Below are positions 42,661-50,595 of a stretch of 62,665 nt of DNA, in pieces. The notes under the pieces were generated by a model. It saw only the letters and a program-made list of their open reading frames with translations, was not told the DNA's origin and did no database searches. How positions within the stretch are numbered: position 1 is the stretch's first letter; every line of letters starts with the position of its first letter. The DNA is taken from the IMG/VR virus record IMGVR_UViG_3300018080_000186, positions 1 through 62,665 of that record. One strand, written 5' to 3'. A program made the translations under genes and the position numbers. The DNA comes from a virus.

Positions 42661-43191
42661 ATGAAAAGGAAGCAGAACAGACTCTTCAGGCCGCCGATGA
42701 TCGGAAAGAAACAGCGGCTGCGGTTCGTCATCGGTCCCGACATGGAGATGGCCTGGCTCACTCGCGAGGAGCGCAAGGCCCTCAGCGACCACGGCCAGGA
42801 GGTCATGAACCAGCAGTACGAGGAGGACGCCGCCGAGAAGGCCGTGTTCGAGAAGTTCGAGTCCGAGCTCGAGGCGGCCGCCCGCGCCGAGATCAAGGAG
42901 CTGCTCAAGGACCCGGACACGATCAACGACAAGTGGCCCACCGAGGAGTTCGCTTACCTGCTGCACATCGCCGGCGGGTCGCCCCCGGATTCCTGCCACA
43001 CCTGGACGGGGGGCGACATGAACGAGTTCCGTCTCGCCCACACCCTCAGCGTGGAGATCCCCAAGGAGCTCGAGCCCGAGGCCATCGGCCTCATCAATCC
43101 CATCGATTTCCCGAACGCATTCGAAGATGTCACGAAGGGGATGAAGGCCCTGCTGGATCACTTCGGTCTCACCATCAAGGAGGAGGAATAG
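42661..43191 (+). CDS. Acidic helical protein
   Basis: A 176-residue protein with a basic first 20 residues then Glu-rich helices. It directly follows the recombinase. Not recognised. Confidence 0.65.
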   Translation: MKRKQNRLFRPPMIGKKQRLRFVIGPDMEMAWLTREERKALSDHGQEVMNQQYEEDAAEKAVFEKFESELEAAARAEIKELLKDPDTINDKWPTEEFAYLLHIAGGSPPDSCHTWTGGDMNEFRLAHTLSVEIPKELEPEAIGLINPIDFPNAFEDVTKGMKALLDHFGLTIKEEE

Positions 43192-43193
43192 CC

Positions 43194-43664
43194 ATGACCG
43201 AGACACTGTGGGCAAGGGTAGAGGAGCGCAAGAGGGGCAAGGCCCTCGTGCTCTACCGCAACGAACTGGTGAGCGGCCCGAGGGGCCCGATGGTCGAGGC
43301 ACGGACGGTGTTCGTGGTCGAGAAGATCGGGAAGTCCTTCGAGGCATTCGACGGCGAGGCCGCCTCGCTCGAGCTCACCTCCACCGAGGTCGGCGGCGAC
43401 ATCACCGTCAGCGCCACCATCAAGCACTCCGCGCAGGATCCCCGCGATCCCGAGATCCCGCGCATCGGGTTCGAGGACAAGGTGCCCGAGCACGAGGAGA
43501 AGAAGAAGAAGATCCGCAAGCGCGGGATGGGCAAGTTTTTGGGCAAGGACGACAAGAAGGCCGCCACGCAGAAGCCTGGCTCGCCCCCCGTCCCCCCCGA
43601 GCAGCGCCGTCGCGGAGCCTCCGGCCTCAGGGCCCCCACACGCCGTCGCAGGCCGAAGAGGTGA
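43194..43664 (+). CDS. Beta domain with Lys/Arg-rich tail
   Basis: A 156-residue protein: a strand-rich domain up to about residue 90, then a strongly basic disordered tail ending RRRRPKR. Likely nucleic-acid-binding. Confidence 0.65.
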   Translation: MTETLWARVEERKRGKALVLYRNELVSGPRGPMVEARTVFVVEKIGKSFEAFDGEAASLELTSTEVGGDITVSATIKHSAQDPRDPEIPRIGFEDKVPEHEEKKKKIRKRGMGKFLGKDDKKAATQKPGSPPVPPEQRRRGASGLRAPTRRRRPKR

Positions 43665-43667
43665 TCC

Positions 43668-44150
43668 ATGGAGCCAGTACGCAAGCAGCAGTACAAGGAG
43701 GCCCTGGAGCCCATCCTGGGCCCCGGAGACGTCGTCCTGGTCGTCTGCAACGACGACAGCCACACCCTGCTCTACGGGCAGGACTACAGGACCGCCTACG
43801 CGCAGGGCCAGTGGAGCCCCCGCTACACCGTCTGGTCGGTCCTGCTCGGGTTCAAGATCCTCGGAGAGCTTATCGGTGAGCACATGAAGGTCGTGTTCCC
43901 CGGCGAGAACCTCGACCCCATGACCATGGAGCTCACGCAAGAGCAGCTCGAGGTCCTGCAGAAGAGCCTCGCCTCGGGGTCGCTGATGCCCAACGAGACG
44001 TTCCCTCTCGTGGCGGCCGGCTTCCGTCAGCTCGCCCAGGCCCTCGAGGGTCACCTCGCATCCTGCGCCCCCAACGAGTACCGCCAGATGCAGGAGAACA
44101 TGAAGAAGCCGATCGAGAAACCCATGGGGGGTGAAAGGAGCGGGAACTGA
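43668..44150 (+). CDS. Unknown protein next to the lysozyme
   Basis: A 160-residue soluble protein with a short hydrophobic stretch near 55-70. One-base overlap with the downstream enzyme gene suggests coupled expression. Confidence 0.65.
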   Translation: MEPVRKQQYKEALEPILGPGDVVLVVCNDDSHTLLYGQDYRTAYAQGQWSPRYTVWSVLLGFKILGELIGEHMKVVFPGENLDPMTMELTQEQLEVLQKSLASGSLMPNETFPLVAAGFRQLAQALEGHLASCAPNEYRQMQENMKKPIEKPMGGERSGN

Positions 44151-45151
44151 TGGACAACCCATGGTTTCCCAAGGCTGGAACGGTCATCCTCTTGCTGTTC
44201 GTGATCACCATCATCGTCGCCCACTTCCCAGACTGCCCCGGCGATGCCCACGGAGAGGATGAGGTACCCACACACCACGAGCAGTGGTGCGAGAACATCG
44301 ACGGTTGGTGCCCCACCGTGACCAACGGAATCCACGCCGGCAAGAAGTGGTGCAACAGCCCGAAGAAGAAGTGTTACACTAGCCACCGCAACCGATCCTA
44401 CGACATCTACATGGCGCTGAAGGACTGGTTCAATCTCTACCCCTCGGGCAAGCACGGCCTCTTCAAGAGCGGGACGATCCGAACCGAGAGCGAGCTCACC
44501 TGGGACAGCAAGACCAGTTCGTCCACCGAGGAGTGCGGGATCGCCAGCGTCGACCGCTCCAAGGCCAAGAAGTGGAACATCAATGCCTGCGACCCAGAGG
44601 CCAACCTCTGGGCGGCGCAGTCCATGGACGCGAGCCGGCTCATCAGGATGCGAGAGAAATACCCGGAGCTCGAGCTCGCACCACTCTCCGACCAGTGGAA
44701 GATCGCAGGGGCCGGTGGGGCCATCGGCAGCAACAAGGTCTACAACCTCATCAAGGGATCCGGGGCCCTGCGCCTGAAGAAGGGCGAGGACATCCTCGTC
44801 TACAAGCACCCGCACGACCGGATCATGAAGTGGCTGGTGTGGAAGGATAAGAGCGACCCGTCCTTCTTCTACAACTTCATGGCCATCCCGCTGCTCGGAA
44901 AGAACCAGGGCAAGGGGGCGTTCCGCCTGGCCCGCTCAGAGGGACAGGAGAATCTATTCGAGGATCTCTTCGTCCATGGCCTCGAGAGCGCCTACGGAGA
45001 GCCCACGATGCCCGCAAGACCCCTGGGGGCCTACCCCTTCCCCGACAACGCCAAGCACCACTGCCAGTGCTGGAGATGGCCGGAACTGGCCGATGTGATG
45101 CCGACCCCGCACACGGTCGGCGTGGATGTCATCGATCCGAGATTGCTCTGA
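44150..45151 (+). CDS. Membrane-anchored lysozyme-like enzyme
   Basis: A 333-residue protein with a signal-anchor helix at 8-25. RTESEL (Glu113) followed by CGIASVDRS and CDPEANLWAA resembles the SLT/lysozyme fold, with several Cys that could form disulfides outside the membrane. Placed in the early half, away from the virion enzyme at 16086, it is the better candidate for the host-lysis endolysin, though Glu113 is assigned only by motif. Confidence 0.6.
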   Translation: MDNPWFPKAGTVILLLFVITIIVAHFPDCPGDAHGEDEVPTHHEQWCENIDGWCPTVTNGIHAGKKWCNSPKKKCYTSHRNRSYDIYMALKDWFNLYPSGKHGLFKSGTIRTESELTWDSKTSSSTEECGIASVDRSKAKKWNINACDPEANLWAAQSMDASRLIRMREKYPELELAPLSDQWKIAGAGGAIGSNKVYNLIKGSGALRLKKGEDILVYKHPHDRIMKWLVWKDKSDPSFFYNFMAIPLLGKNQGKGAFRLARSEGQENLFEDLFVHGLESAYGEPTMPARPLGAYPFPDNAKHHCQCWRWPELADVMPTPHTVGVDVIDPRLL

Positions 45152-45405
45152 TGGCGTCGAAGGGCTGGGCATCCTGTCACCAGAACTGGGTGGACGCGAT
45201 GAAGAAGAACCGCGACCGCCGCACCATCGCGATCGTCTACACCGGGTTTACCCGGGCCCCCTACAGGATCTGGATGCTCGAGGACGACCGAGTCATCATG
45301 AGGGGCACGTTCCGATTCAGTGACCTGCAGCACGTCGTCAGCGCCGTGGACTCCATCTACCGGGCCGCGGGGATCACCGGCTACTACGCCACCAACATGC
45401 AATGA
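45151..45405 (+). CDS. Small protein, unknown
   Basis: An 84-residue basic, Tyr/Arg-rich protein in a TGATG overlap with the lysozyme gene. Unknown. Confidence 0.65.
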   Translation: MASKGWASCHQNWVDAMKKNRDRRTIAIVYTGFTRAPYRIWMLEDDRVIMRGTFRFSDLQHVVSAVDSIYRAAGITGYYATNMQ

Positions 45406-45416
45406 GGAGAAGAACC

Positions 45417-45650
45417 ATGGAAGCCTATCTGTGCGACATCACAGTCCACGTCCGAAAGCGCGTCGGCCCCGGGGCTCTCCCCGACCACGATGCCATGCGT
45501 CAGTTCGACAAGGACGCGGTCGAGTTCGTCAAGAAGAGCCTCATCAAGGGAGGCTTCGTCAGCGGCGACAGGCTGCGCTTCGAGGTCGACCCCCTCACCT
45601 GCGCCGATGGTCTCATCCAGGTATCAGTGAAGATCGGGTCGGCGCCATGA
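45417..45650 (+). CDS. Small alpha/beta protein
   Basis: A 77-residue protein; ATG 45417 has GAGGAG just upstream, although ATG 45402 would overlap the previous stop in the usual way. Unknown. Confidence 0.6.
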   Translation: MEAYLCDITVHVRKRVGPGALPDHDAMRQFDKDAVEFVKKSLIKGGFVSGDRLRFEVDPLTCADGLIQVSVKIGSAP

Positions 45651-45874
45651 AAGACCGAGACCACTACTGGGTCGTCGTGCCGAAGTCTCAGAAGCGTGAG
45701 CCGTTCATGCTCAAGGAGAAGAACGCCTCACGGGTTTGGGAGAGGATCCGCGAAGAGGTCGGGGGTGCCGAGATCGAAGACGTGATCCACCTATGCGATG
45801 TTCTGGATGCGAGGGATCTGGTTGAGAGTATTCGAGACTTCGGAAGGAGTCTTGGATTCAGGTCCGTTCAATGA
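45647..45874 (+). CDS. Small charged protein
   Basis: A 75-residue Arg/Glu-rich protein in ATGA overlaps on both sides. Unknown. Confidence 0.6.
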   Translation: MKDRDHYWVVVPKSQKREPFMLKEKNASRVWERIREEVGGAEIEDVIHLCDVLDARDLVESIRDFGRSLGFRSVQ

Positions 45875-46101
45875 TGCCGCTCACCAGCAAGCAGAGGGTC
45901 TCCGTCCTCGAGAAGATGGATCCAGATCAGCGCCTCGAGACCTACGTCTCGATCAGGAATCGGGTGGACCGGAATCTCCAGCAGGATGTGGGGTATCACT
46001 TCAGCGACGAGTACGATCGATTGCTGGACGAGCTCCAGGACTACTGGACTGCCATGACGGAAGAGGAGCGCATCAAGGCGCAACGTCAGCTCACACGCTG
46101 A
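45871..46101 (+). CDS. Small helical protein at convergent operon end
   Basis: A 76-residue helical protein. Its last 11 bases overlap the end of the minus-strand gene, so the two coding regions collide tail to tail. Confidence 0.6.
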   Translation: MMPLTSKQRVSVLEKMDPDQRLETYVSIRNRVDRNLQQDVGYHFSDEYDRLLDELQDYWTAMTEEERIKAQRQLTR

Positions 46102-47578
46102 ACGCCTCCTCCATCGTGACGGGCACCACGGTGGGGTGACCTCTCTCCTCGCGCACCGCATTCTCCTTCTCGATCTTGACGTAGTCCGGCTCGTAGCCAT
46201 GGGCGAAGAACGCCTGGTTCGGGGTCCAGACTCCGAGCTGGCCATCGGGCCGTGGCGTGGCCGCCCTCTCCTCGTCGGTCATCATGCACCAGCGGCACTT
46301 CTGGCATGTGGCGTAGACGCGGGGGTTGGTCGCGGAGCACTCGGTCGGGTCCCCGATCTCGGTGTGCAGAGATCCGCAGTGGTACCCGAACACGGTGGTG
46401 ACTCGGACCCGGTCCCCAAACTCGTCGCTGATGGCGTTGCGGAACGCGGCGAGGATCTTGTCCTGGGGCTCGGCGGTGGCGTAGCTGAGGTGGCCGTTCA
46501 TCTTCGAGGCCGCCTTCGCGAGCTGCTCGACGCTGTTGGGCCCACCACGATCCCTGCTCGTGGGCGTGGAGGGATCCAGGGAGAACTGCAGCCGCAGGTT
46601 GGGACGGGGCACGAGCTTCTCGGCCGTGTCCTTCTTCCTCGAGAACCCCCAGACGATGAGATCGGGGTGTCGCTCTGTCATCCTGTTCACGAGTCGGATG
46701 GTGCCCTTGTTGAAGTCGCCGCCGCCGTTCCAGCGGATGTTGAGCGGGGCGTCGAGGGGCAGACGCTTCGACCTCTCCCCCTTCTGCGTGAAGAACTTCT
46801 CCCTCACCTGCTCGTAGAACAGATCTGCCTGCTCGCTGATCTCGGCCGACGATGCGGTCGCGTACATCTCCGATACGATCAGGTTCTGCAGGTACCTGGC
46901 CTGCTGGCGGCTCAGGTTGTACCAGTGCTGCTCGTCCCATCCGACGAAGCGGCCGACCTTGGCGTAGCAGTGCTTCATGCACCACGCCGTGGGTCGGCAG
47001 GTTCCGCCGATCTCGGGGTGCAGACGTGCAACCGCGGCCATGGGCGACCTCGACGGGTCCTTCTTCTTCTGCTTGCCCTTGAACGTGGTCGCGAGGGCGC
47101 CGAGGTACTTCTGGATCCTGATGTTGAAGGAGAACCCGGTCTTGAAGTTGACCGAGAGGTACATCACCTTGTTCTGGATGTCCGAGATGACCTCCTTGGG
47201 GGCGTGGCGGATGATGGCCGGGAGCTTCTCGCGCCAGGACATCTCCTCGGCCCACTGCTCGTCCACGATCTGCTGGATGGCCGGATCGAGCCGGTAGTCG
47301 GCCCCGACCCGGACGTCACGGATGCTCGTCGTGGGGTCGAATGGGGACCCCGCCGGCTCCGCCTCGTTCTCGATCTCCCGGCCCTCGATGTCCAGGAGCT
47401 TCACCTTGGCTCCGTACCCCGGATCCACAGGCATCCATGGGTAGGGATCGTAGAAGTCCCCCAGGCCCGTGTACCCGGCCTCCTCCATCGCCTCAGCGGC
47501 CATCTCCGGGATCACGCACTGGTCGGGCGGGAACCACAGATCATCGGTGGGCTCTTCGACTACTCGTACTCCTGGCAT
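46091..47578 (-). CDS. GP88-like phage protein with Cys cluster
   Basis: A 495-residue protein from ATG 47578 behind AGGAGG. CRPTAWCMKHCYA (Cys194, Cys200, Cys204) followed by a basic-aromatic stretch matches the phage GP88 domain and echoes the CxxCYA cluster of DUF5131 at 30978. LNIRWNGGGDFNKGTIRLVN, LQFSLD and CxxCRWC late in the chain fit a metal- or Fe-S-binding enzyme. Activity unknown. It is transcribed against the flanking operons from its own promoter. Confidence 0.7.
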   Translation of the reverse strand: MPGVRVVEEPTDDLWFPPDQCVIPEMAAEAMEEAGYTGLGDFYDPYPWMPVDPGYGAKVKLLDIEGREIENEAEPAGSPFDPTTSIRDVRVGADYRLDPAIQQIVDEQWAEEMSWREKLPAIIRHAPKEVISDIQNKVMYLSVNFKTGFSFNIRIQKYLGALATTFKGKQKKKDPSRSPMAAVARLHPEIGGTCRPTAWCMKHCYAKVGRFVGWDEQHWYNLSRQQARYLQNLIVSEMYATASSAEISEQADLFYEQVREKFFTQKGERSKRLPLDAPLNIRWNGGGDFNKGTIRLVNRMTERHPDLIVWGFSRKKDTAEKLVPRPNLRLQFSLDPSTPTSRDRGGPNSVEQLAKAASKMNGHLSYATAEPQDKILAAFRNAISDEFGDRVRVTTVFGYHCGSLHTEIGDPTECSATNPRVYATCQKCRWCMMTDEERAATPRPDGQLGVWTPNQAFFAHGYEPDYVKIEKENAVREERGHPTVVPVTMEEAFSV

Positions 47579-47600
47579 ATCGGTCACCTCCTGATCAGAA

Positions 47601-47630
47601 GGTATACCCGCAGGGGCCGCTCTATGTCCA
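47601..47630 (-). promoter_or_regulatory. Leftward promoter of the GP88-like gene
   Basis: On the minus strand TGGACA (47630-47625), an 18-base spacer and TATACC (47606-47601). The -10 box is half of a GGTATACC palindrome. Predicted start about 47594, just before the ribosome site. Confidence 0.6.
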
Positions 47631-47696
47631 GACAGGACCGCCGAGGTGTGACGATGCCGACACCGATCCCTCGAAAAACTACCAATTATTTCCGCC

Positions 47697-47725
47697 GTGA
47701 TTTCAGACACTTCTCAGCCTATACA
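47697..47725 (+). promoter_or_regulatory. Weak rightward promoter candidate
   Basis: GTGATT, 17 bases, then TATACA, in an AT-rich patch of the 205-base divergent gap 47579-47783. The -10 is good, the -35 poor. Confidence 0.35.
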
Positions 47726-47772
47726 AGGTCGTTGGTTGAATAAAAAGGTGTGCATATGCGTTGATATGGGCA

Positions 47773-47786
47773 GGGAGCCGAACATG
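47773..47786 (+). promoter_or_regulatory. GGGAGCCGAACATG leader, copy 3
   Basis: Same sequence as copies 1 and 2, ending at ATG 47784, the first gene of the 47.8-49.5 kb unit. Confidence 0.6.
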
Positions 47787-47999
47787 AAGAAACCATCCGA
47801 CAAGTACATCATTGGAACGCCGGCACAGAGGCGGTGGCTTGATGCCGTGATCCGAGATGCCGTCTGGAGATGCAGCGACATGGAGCCGGACCACCGAAGG
47901 TACGCCGTCATGGCATGGCTCATGACCAGGGCTGAAATGCACCAGACGACGTTCACGGGTCTCGTGAAGGAGATCAAGGAGGAGAAGGAGAGATCATGA
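47784..47999 (+). CDS. Small helical protein
   Basis: A 71-residue basic, Met/Trp-rich helical protein set by the conserved leader. Possibly DNA-binding; not recognised. Confidence 0.65.
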   Translation: MKKPSDKYIIGTPAQRRWLDAVIRDAVWRCSDMEPDHRRYAVMAWLMTRAEMHQTTFTGLVKEIKEEKERS

Positions 48000-48166
48000 T
48001 CTACACGAACGAGGATGCCAAGTTTGATGCAGAGGCGCAGGGACGCTGCCCCATCTGTGGAAGAACCCCCCTCGATGGATGCACCCACTGCGACATTTGC
48101 GGTGACCTTGACTGCGATGGGACATGCGAAGACTGGGACGAGGAGCAGGAGCAGGATCAGTCATGA
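47996..48166 (+). CDS. Small acidic Cys-rich protein (56 aa)
   Basis: Short gene with ATGA overlaps at both ends. CPICGRTPLDGCTHCDICG near residues 18-36 is a dense zinc-binding cluster, followed by an Asp/Glu/Gln tail. Confidence 0.65.
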   Translation: MIYTNEDAKFDAEAQGRCPICGRTPLDGCTHCDICGDLDCDGTCEDWDEEQEQDQS

Positions 48167-48474
48167 AGATGTACAGACACCAGATCGAAGAACTGAAGTG
48201 GAGGCCCGGGTACGGTTACATGGGTCTGCTGATCGACTTCGCGGATCTCAACGGGGTCCAGTTCAAGCGAAAGACCGACGTGGCGGAGAAGCAGAGCACC
48301 TACTACTACCTCGCGCAGGATCCCCTCATTCGAACGCTGGCCAAGTGGCTGATGATCAAGGTGCTCGAAGACCCGAAGGAACCGTTCATCGAATACCCAG
48401 ACTGTGACAAGGAGGCGCGAGACTTCGAGCGTGAGTGCTGCCTGGATGAGGACACAGAAGAGGAGGGATCATGA
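48163..48474 (+). CDS. Small protein, unknown
   Basis: A 103-residue mixed protein with Tyr-rich middle and acidic end. Unknown. Confidence 0.65.
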   Translation: MKMYRHQIEELKWRPGYGYMGLLIDFADLNGVQFKRKTDVAEKQSTYYYLAQDPLIRTLAKWLMIKVLEDPKEPFIEYPDCDKEARDFERECCLDEDTEEEGS

Positions 48475-48686
48475 AGGACTTCATTGTGTACGCGAATGGG
48501 CTCGTCCACTGCTCGGTCTGCTCGAGCCTCCCAGAGGAGGATGTTGTCCTGCGCGTCAACATCGCGAATCCGACGGGGGTCACTCCATGGAGGATCGTGG
48601 AGGAGAAGTTCAAGACCGGCGAACCGAACCCGTGTCCGTGCGACAAGTACCCGGACACGCACAAGCACTACCTGTTCACCTGCTGA
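48471..48686 (+). CDS. Small Cys-containing protein
   Basis: A 71-residue protein with CSVC near residue 14 and CPC near 55. Unknown. Confidence 0.65.
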   Translation: MKDFIVYANGLVHCSVCSSLPEEDVVLRVNIANPTGVTPWRIVEEKFKTGEPNPCPCDKYPDTHKHYLFTC

Positions 48687-48697
48687 AGGAGGGAGCC

Positions 48698-48877
48698 ATG
48701 GGCTACGGAAGAGAGAAGGAATGGTACGAGATCCACCTCGAGCGTGGATGTCACTCGTGCTACTACGTGGACGAGAAGCAGCTCGACGTCGGGCCGTGCT
48801 GCACCTTCGTCGGCAAGCTCGGTGTCGACGCCAAGGGCACCTGCACGAAGAGGAAGATCAAGAAGGTGAAGTCATGA
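48698..48877 (+). CDS. Small Cys-rich basic protein (59 aa)
   Basis: GCHSCYY and GPCCTF clusters, Lys-rich end. GAGGGAG precedes ATG 48698. Confidence 0.6.
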   Translation: MGYGREKEWYEIHLERGCHSCYYVDEKQLDVGPCCTFVGKLGVDAKGTCTKRKIKKVKS

Positions 48878-49083
48878 GGATCAAGAAGGCGGATCGTGGG
48901 GCAGTGGCAATCGTCCTGTCGGTTGCATATTACATTCTCATGTGTTCGTGGCCAATCGCCATCGCGAAACTTCTGCTTCCACAGGAACTGGAATGGATCA
49001 TGCTCCCCGTGTTCACCGTTTGCATTATCTACGGGTTGGCTGGCGCTGGTGTTGCAATGGCATGGGTTGAGGAGAAGCCATGA
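48874..49083 (+). CDS. Two-helix small membrane protein
   Basis: A 69-residue protein with hydrophobic helices near 10-30 and 38-62 and short charged ends. Could be holin- or antiholin-like, or an inner-membrane accessory. Confidence 0.65.
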   Translation: MRIKKADRGAVAIVLSVAYYILMCSWPIAIAKLLLPQELEWIMLPVFTVCIIYGLAGAGVAMAWVEEKP

Positions 49084-49337
49084 ACCTCGAAACTGACACC
49101 CCGTGCGTGGCGACCGACCGTCACAACGTCGTGGAGCACGCCGTGAGGACTCGATCGGACGGGGTTCCCACCCAGTACCGGTTCTGCGCCCGCTGTGGGG
49201 CCGAGTGGTTCCTCGAGCAGCGAGATGGGGTCTGGGTCGTGGCCGCCCACGTCGGGCCCCAGGAGGACGCTGAGGAGGACGAGGACGAGTTCGGCGCCTG
49301 CCAGGGCGGCTTCGGGCAGGAGGGCGACGATGACTGA
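49080..49337 (+). CDS. Zinc-knuckle protein with acidic tail
   Basis: An 85-residue protein; CARCGAEWF near residue 36 and a Glu/Asp/Gly-rich end. Unknown. Confidence 0.65.
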   Translation: MNLETDTPCVATDRHNVVEHAVRTRSDGVPTQYRFCARCGAEWFLEQRDGVWVVAAHVGPQEDAEEDEDEFGACQGGFGQEGDDD

Positions 49338-49533
49338 AGATCGCGTGCCCTACGGCAACCAGAAGCGCGGTGCGAGCCGCATCCACCTCTACTACCCGAC
49401 CGAGGATCAGATGGAGCTCGCGGAGGCCGTCGAGCTCTCACCCTTCCGATCCGCCTCGGCCCTGGTCCGTCACCTCGTGCGCCAGTACCGTCGAGGCCAG
49501 CTCAACAAGATCAAGCGTTCCTGCAACTCCTGA
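49330..49533 (+). CDS. Ribbon-helix-helix-like protein 3
   Basis: A 67-residue basic protein with a strand (SRIHLYYPTE) and helices (SASALVRHLVRQYRR), an RHH-like pattern. Last gene of its unit. Confidence 0.6.
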   Translation: MTEDRVPYGNQKRGASRIHLYYPTEDQMELAEAVELSPFRSASALVRHLVRQYRRGQLNKIKRSCNS

Positions 49534-49695
49534 CCCCCATGACATAGCCGCGGTCGCGGGCCTGACATAGAACTGCCCCGGGGAGCGAGGTTGGGGGGGA
49601 CCTTCTCCTCCGGGGCATGGGGCCCTGGAGAACGCGGGGCGTCAGGCTCCCCAGGGCGCGACGGCCAACCACCTTCACCACCTACCCTACCGTCA
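49534..49695 (-). ncRNA. Structured leftward RNA candidate
   Basis: A near-consensus promoter (49702-49730, minus) points into this gene-free stretch. The minus-strand RNA would fold into a 10-bp stem with one wobble (plus positions 49622-49631 with 49648-49657), a GC stem (49575-49581 with 49610-49616) and a CCGCG/CGCGG stem near its 3' end. No minus-strand frame has a ribosome site. It would run toward and antisense to the 47.8-49.5 kb operon. It could instead be a bidirectional terminator between converging genes. Confidence 0.4.
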
Positions 49696-49701
49696 AGACT
49701 A

Positions 49702-49730
49702 GGTATACCGAGGGTCGCAGGATCTGTCAA
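49702..49730 (-). promoter_or_regulatory. Near-consensus leftward promoter
   Basis: Minus strand TTGACA (49730-49725), exactly 17 bases, TATACC (49707-49702). It overlaps the stop codon of the minus-strand gene 49727-50095 and drives no visible ORF, which supports a noncoding transcript. Confidence 0.65.
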
Positions 49731-50095
49731 CGGACGTGCGGACGGATGCCCTTGATCGCCTCCATCACATCGGCGTGGAAGCCTTTCTCCATTCGGTGAG
49801 CTGTGTTGCTGATGACCGAGATCAACTTCGAGCGGATCTCGGCGTAGGCGGCGAGCATGGCCCTCATCTCGGGGCTGACCTTCTCACCGAGGCCGAAGTG
49901 GAGGAGGAACCGGGCGGCCTCTGAGCGGTTTCCCACGACGGCCTGGCCCTCGCACTTCGGGCAGGTGGAGCCGTCGCTGAGAACGGTGTCACCCTGACAC
50001 TTCGGGCAATCCTGTGGGAATTCTTGAACTGCGAAGGCCTCGAGATCGGCCAGGAGCTCTTCGTGTACCTTGACGGTCAGCGGATACGTCTTCAC
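49727..50095 (-). CDS. Minus-strand zinc-ribbon/helical protein
   Basis: A 122-residue protein. GTG 50095 is chosen because CTGGGAGG lies upstream and a promoter sits at 50122-50151. CPKCQGD...CPKCEG near residues 30-52 is a zinc ribbon, followed by helices. Its position opposite the replication operon suits a regulator. Confidence 0.65.
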   Translation of the reverse strand: MKTYPLTVKVHEELLADLEAFAVQEFPQDCPKCQGDTVLSDGSTCPKCEGQAVVGNRSEAARFLLHFGLGEKVSPEMRAMLAAYAEIRSKLISVISNTAHRMEKGFHADVMEAIKGIRPHVR

Positions 50096-50121
50096 CCACG
50101 CCTCCCAGTGCCCCGTGGAGC

Positions 50122-50151
50122 ACCCTATCACCCGCTGCACTTGAATGGCAA
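50122..50151 (-). promoter_or_regulatory. Leftward promoter of 49727-50095
   Basis: Minus strand TTGCCA (50151-50146), 18 bases, TAGGGT (50127-50122). Predicted start near 50115, about 20 bases before GTG 50095. Confidence 0.5.
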
Positions 50152-50359
50152 GTTGACGACACACCTCCCCCAACTGGAGCAAGGGGAGGCTGACCATGCT
50201 GTAGTTGCATGTCGGTGGGAGCCGAACACGCGGGCCGACCCCCGAAGGGGCGGTACAGGTGGGTCACCTGGGTTGTCCCACGAGAGGATCCTGGTGTCAA
50301 GCAAGGTCGCTGAATCACAGCCTGAAATGGCCGTTGTGGCCGTTGCTTCGTCATTTTTC

Positions 50360-50388
50360 TGGACGGATGTCACAGGGGTGTGCTACAG
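50360..50388 (+). promoter_or_regulatory. Rightward promoter candidate of the replication operon
   Basis: TGGACG, 17 bases, CTACAG. Predicted start near 50395, so the message would begin almost at ATG 50398. Confidence 0.4.
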
Positions 50389-50397
50389 ATCGTGACC

Positions 50398-50595
50398 ATG
50401 GGAGCCGAACAGTTCGTGGATGCGAGGACACTTGCCGATCGCCTGGGTCTCTCGACCCGCACCATCTACACCTACGTCAGCGAGGGGAGGATCCCCTTCA
50501 TCAGGCTCCGTCACAGCCCCGTGCCACGATATAGGTTCAACATCACGGAAGTGATCGAACACCTGAGAGGAGAAAGTCATGAACGCACCAAGTGA
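50398..50595 (+). CDS. Excisionase/MerR-type HTH protein
   Basis: A 65-residue protein: VDARTLADRLGLSTRTIYTYVSEGRIP, then ITEVIEHLRG. This is the helix-turn-helix-wing layout of HTH_17 excisionase-like proteins. ATG 50398 lacks an upstream ribosome site; GTG 50416, after the GGGAG at 50400, is an alternative. Could regulate the operon or act with the recombinase at 41828. Confidence 0.7.
   Translation: MGAEQFVDARTLADRLGLSTRTIYTYVSEGRIPFIRLRHSPVPRYRFNITEVIEHLRGESHERTK

Larger units (their letters stand above)
50096..50397. promoter_or_regulatory. Divergent control region upstream of the replication operon
   Basis: A 302-base stretch between the leftward zinc-ribbon gene and the rightward HTH gene. 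It holds the leftward promoter, a GGGAGCCGAAC copy at 50217-50227 followed by ACG instead of ATG, a 55-codon open frame after that ACG (50228-50395) and a weak rightward promoter at 50360. No confirmed gene. Confidence 0.5.

Noticed and set aside
49470-49730. Minus-strand 86-codon frame over the ncRNA candidate
   Set aside because: Its start lies upstream of the predicted transcript start and lacks a ribosome site.
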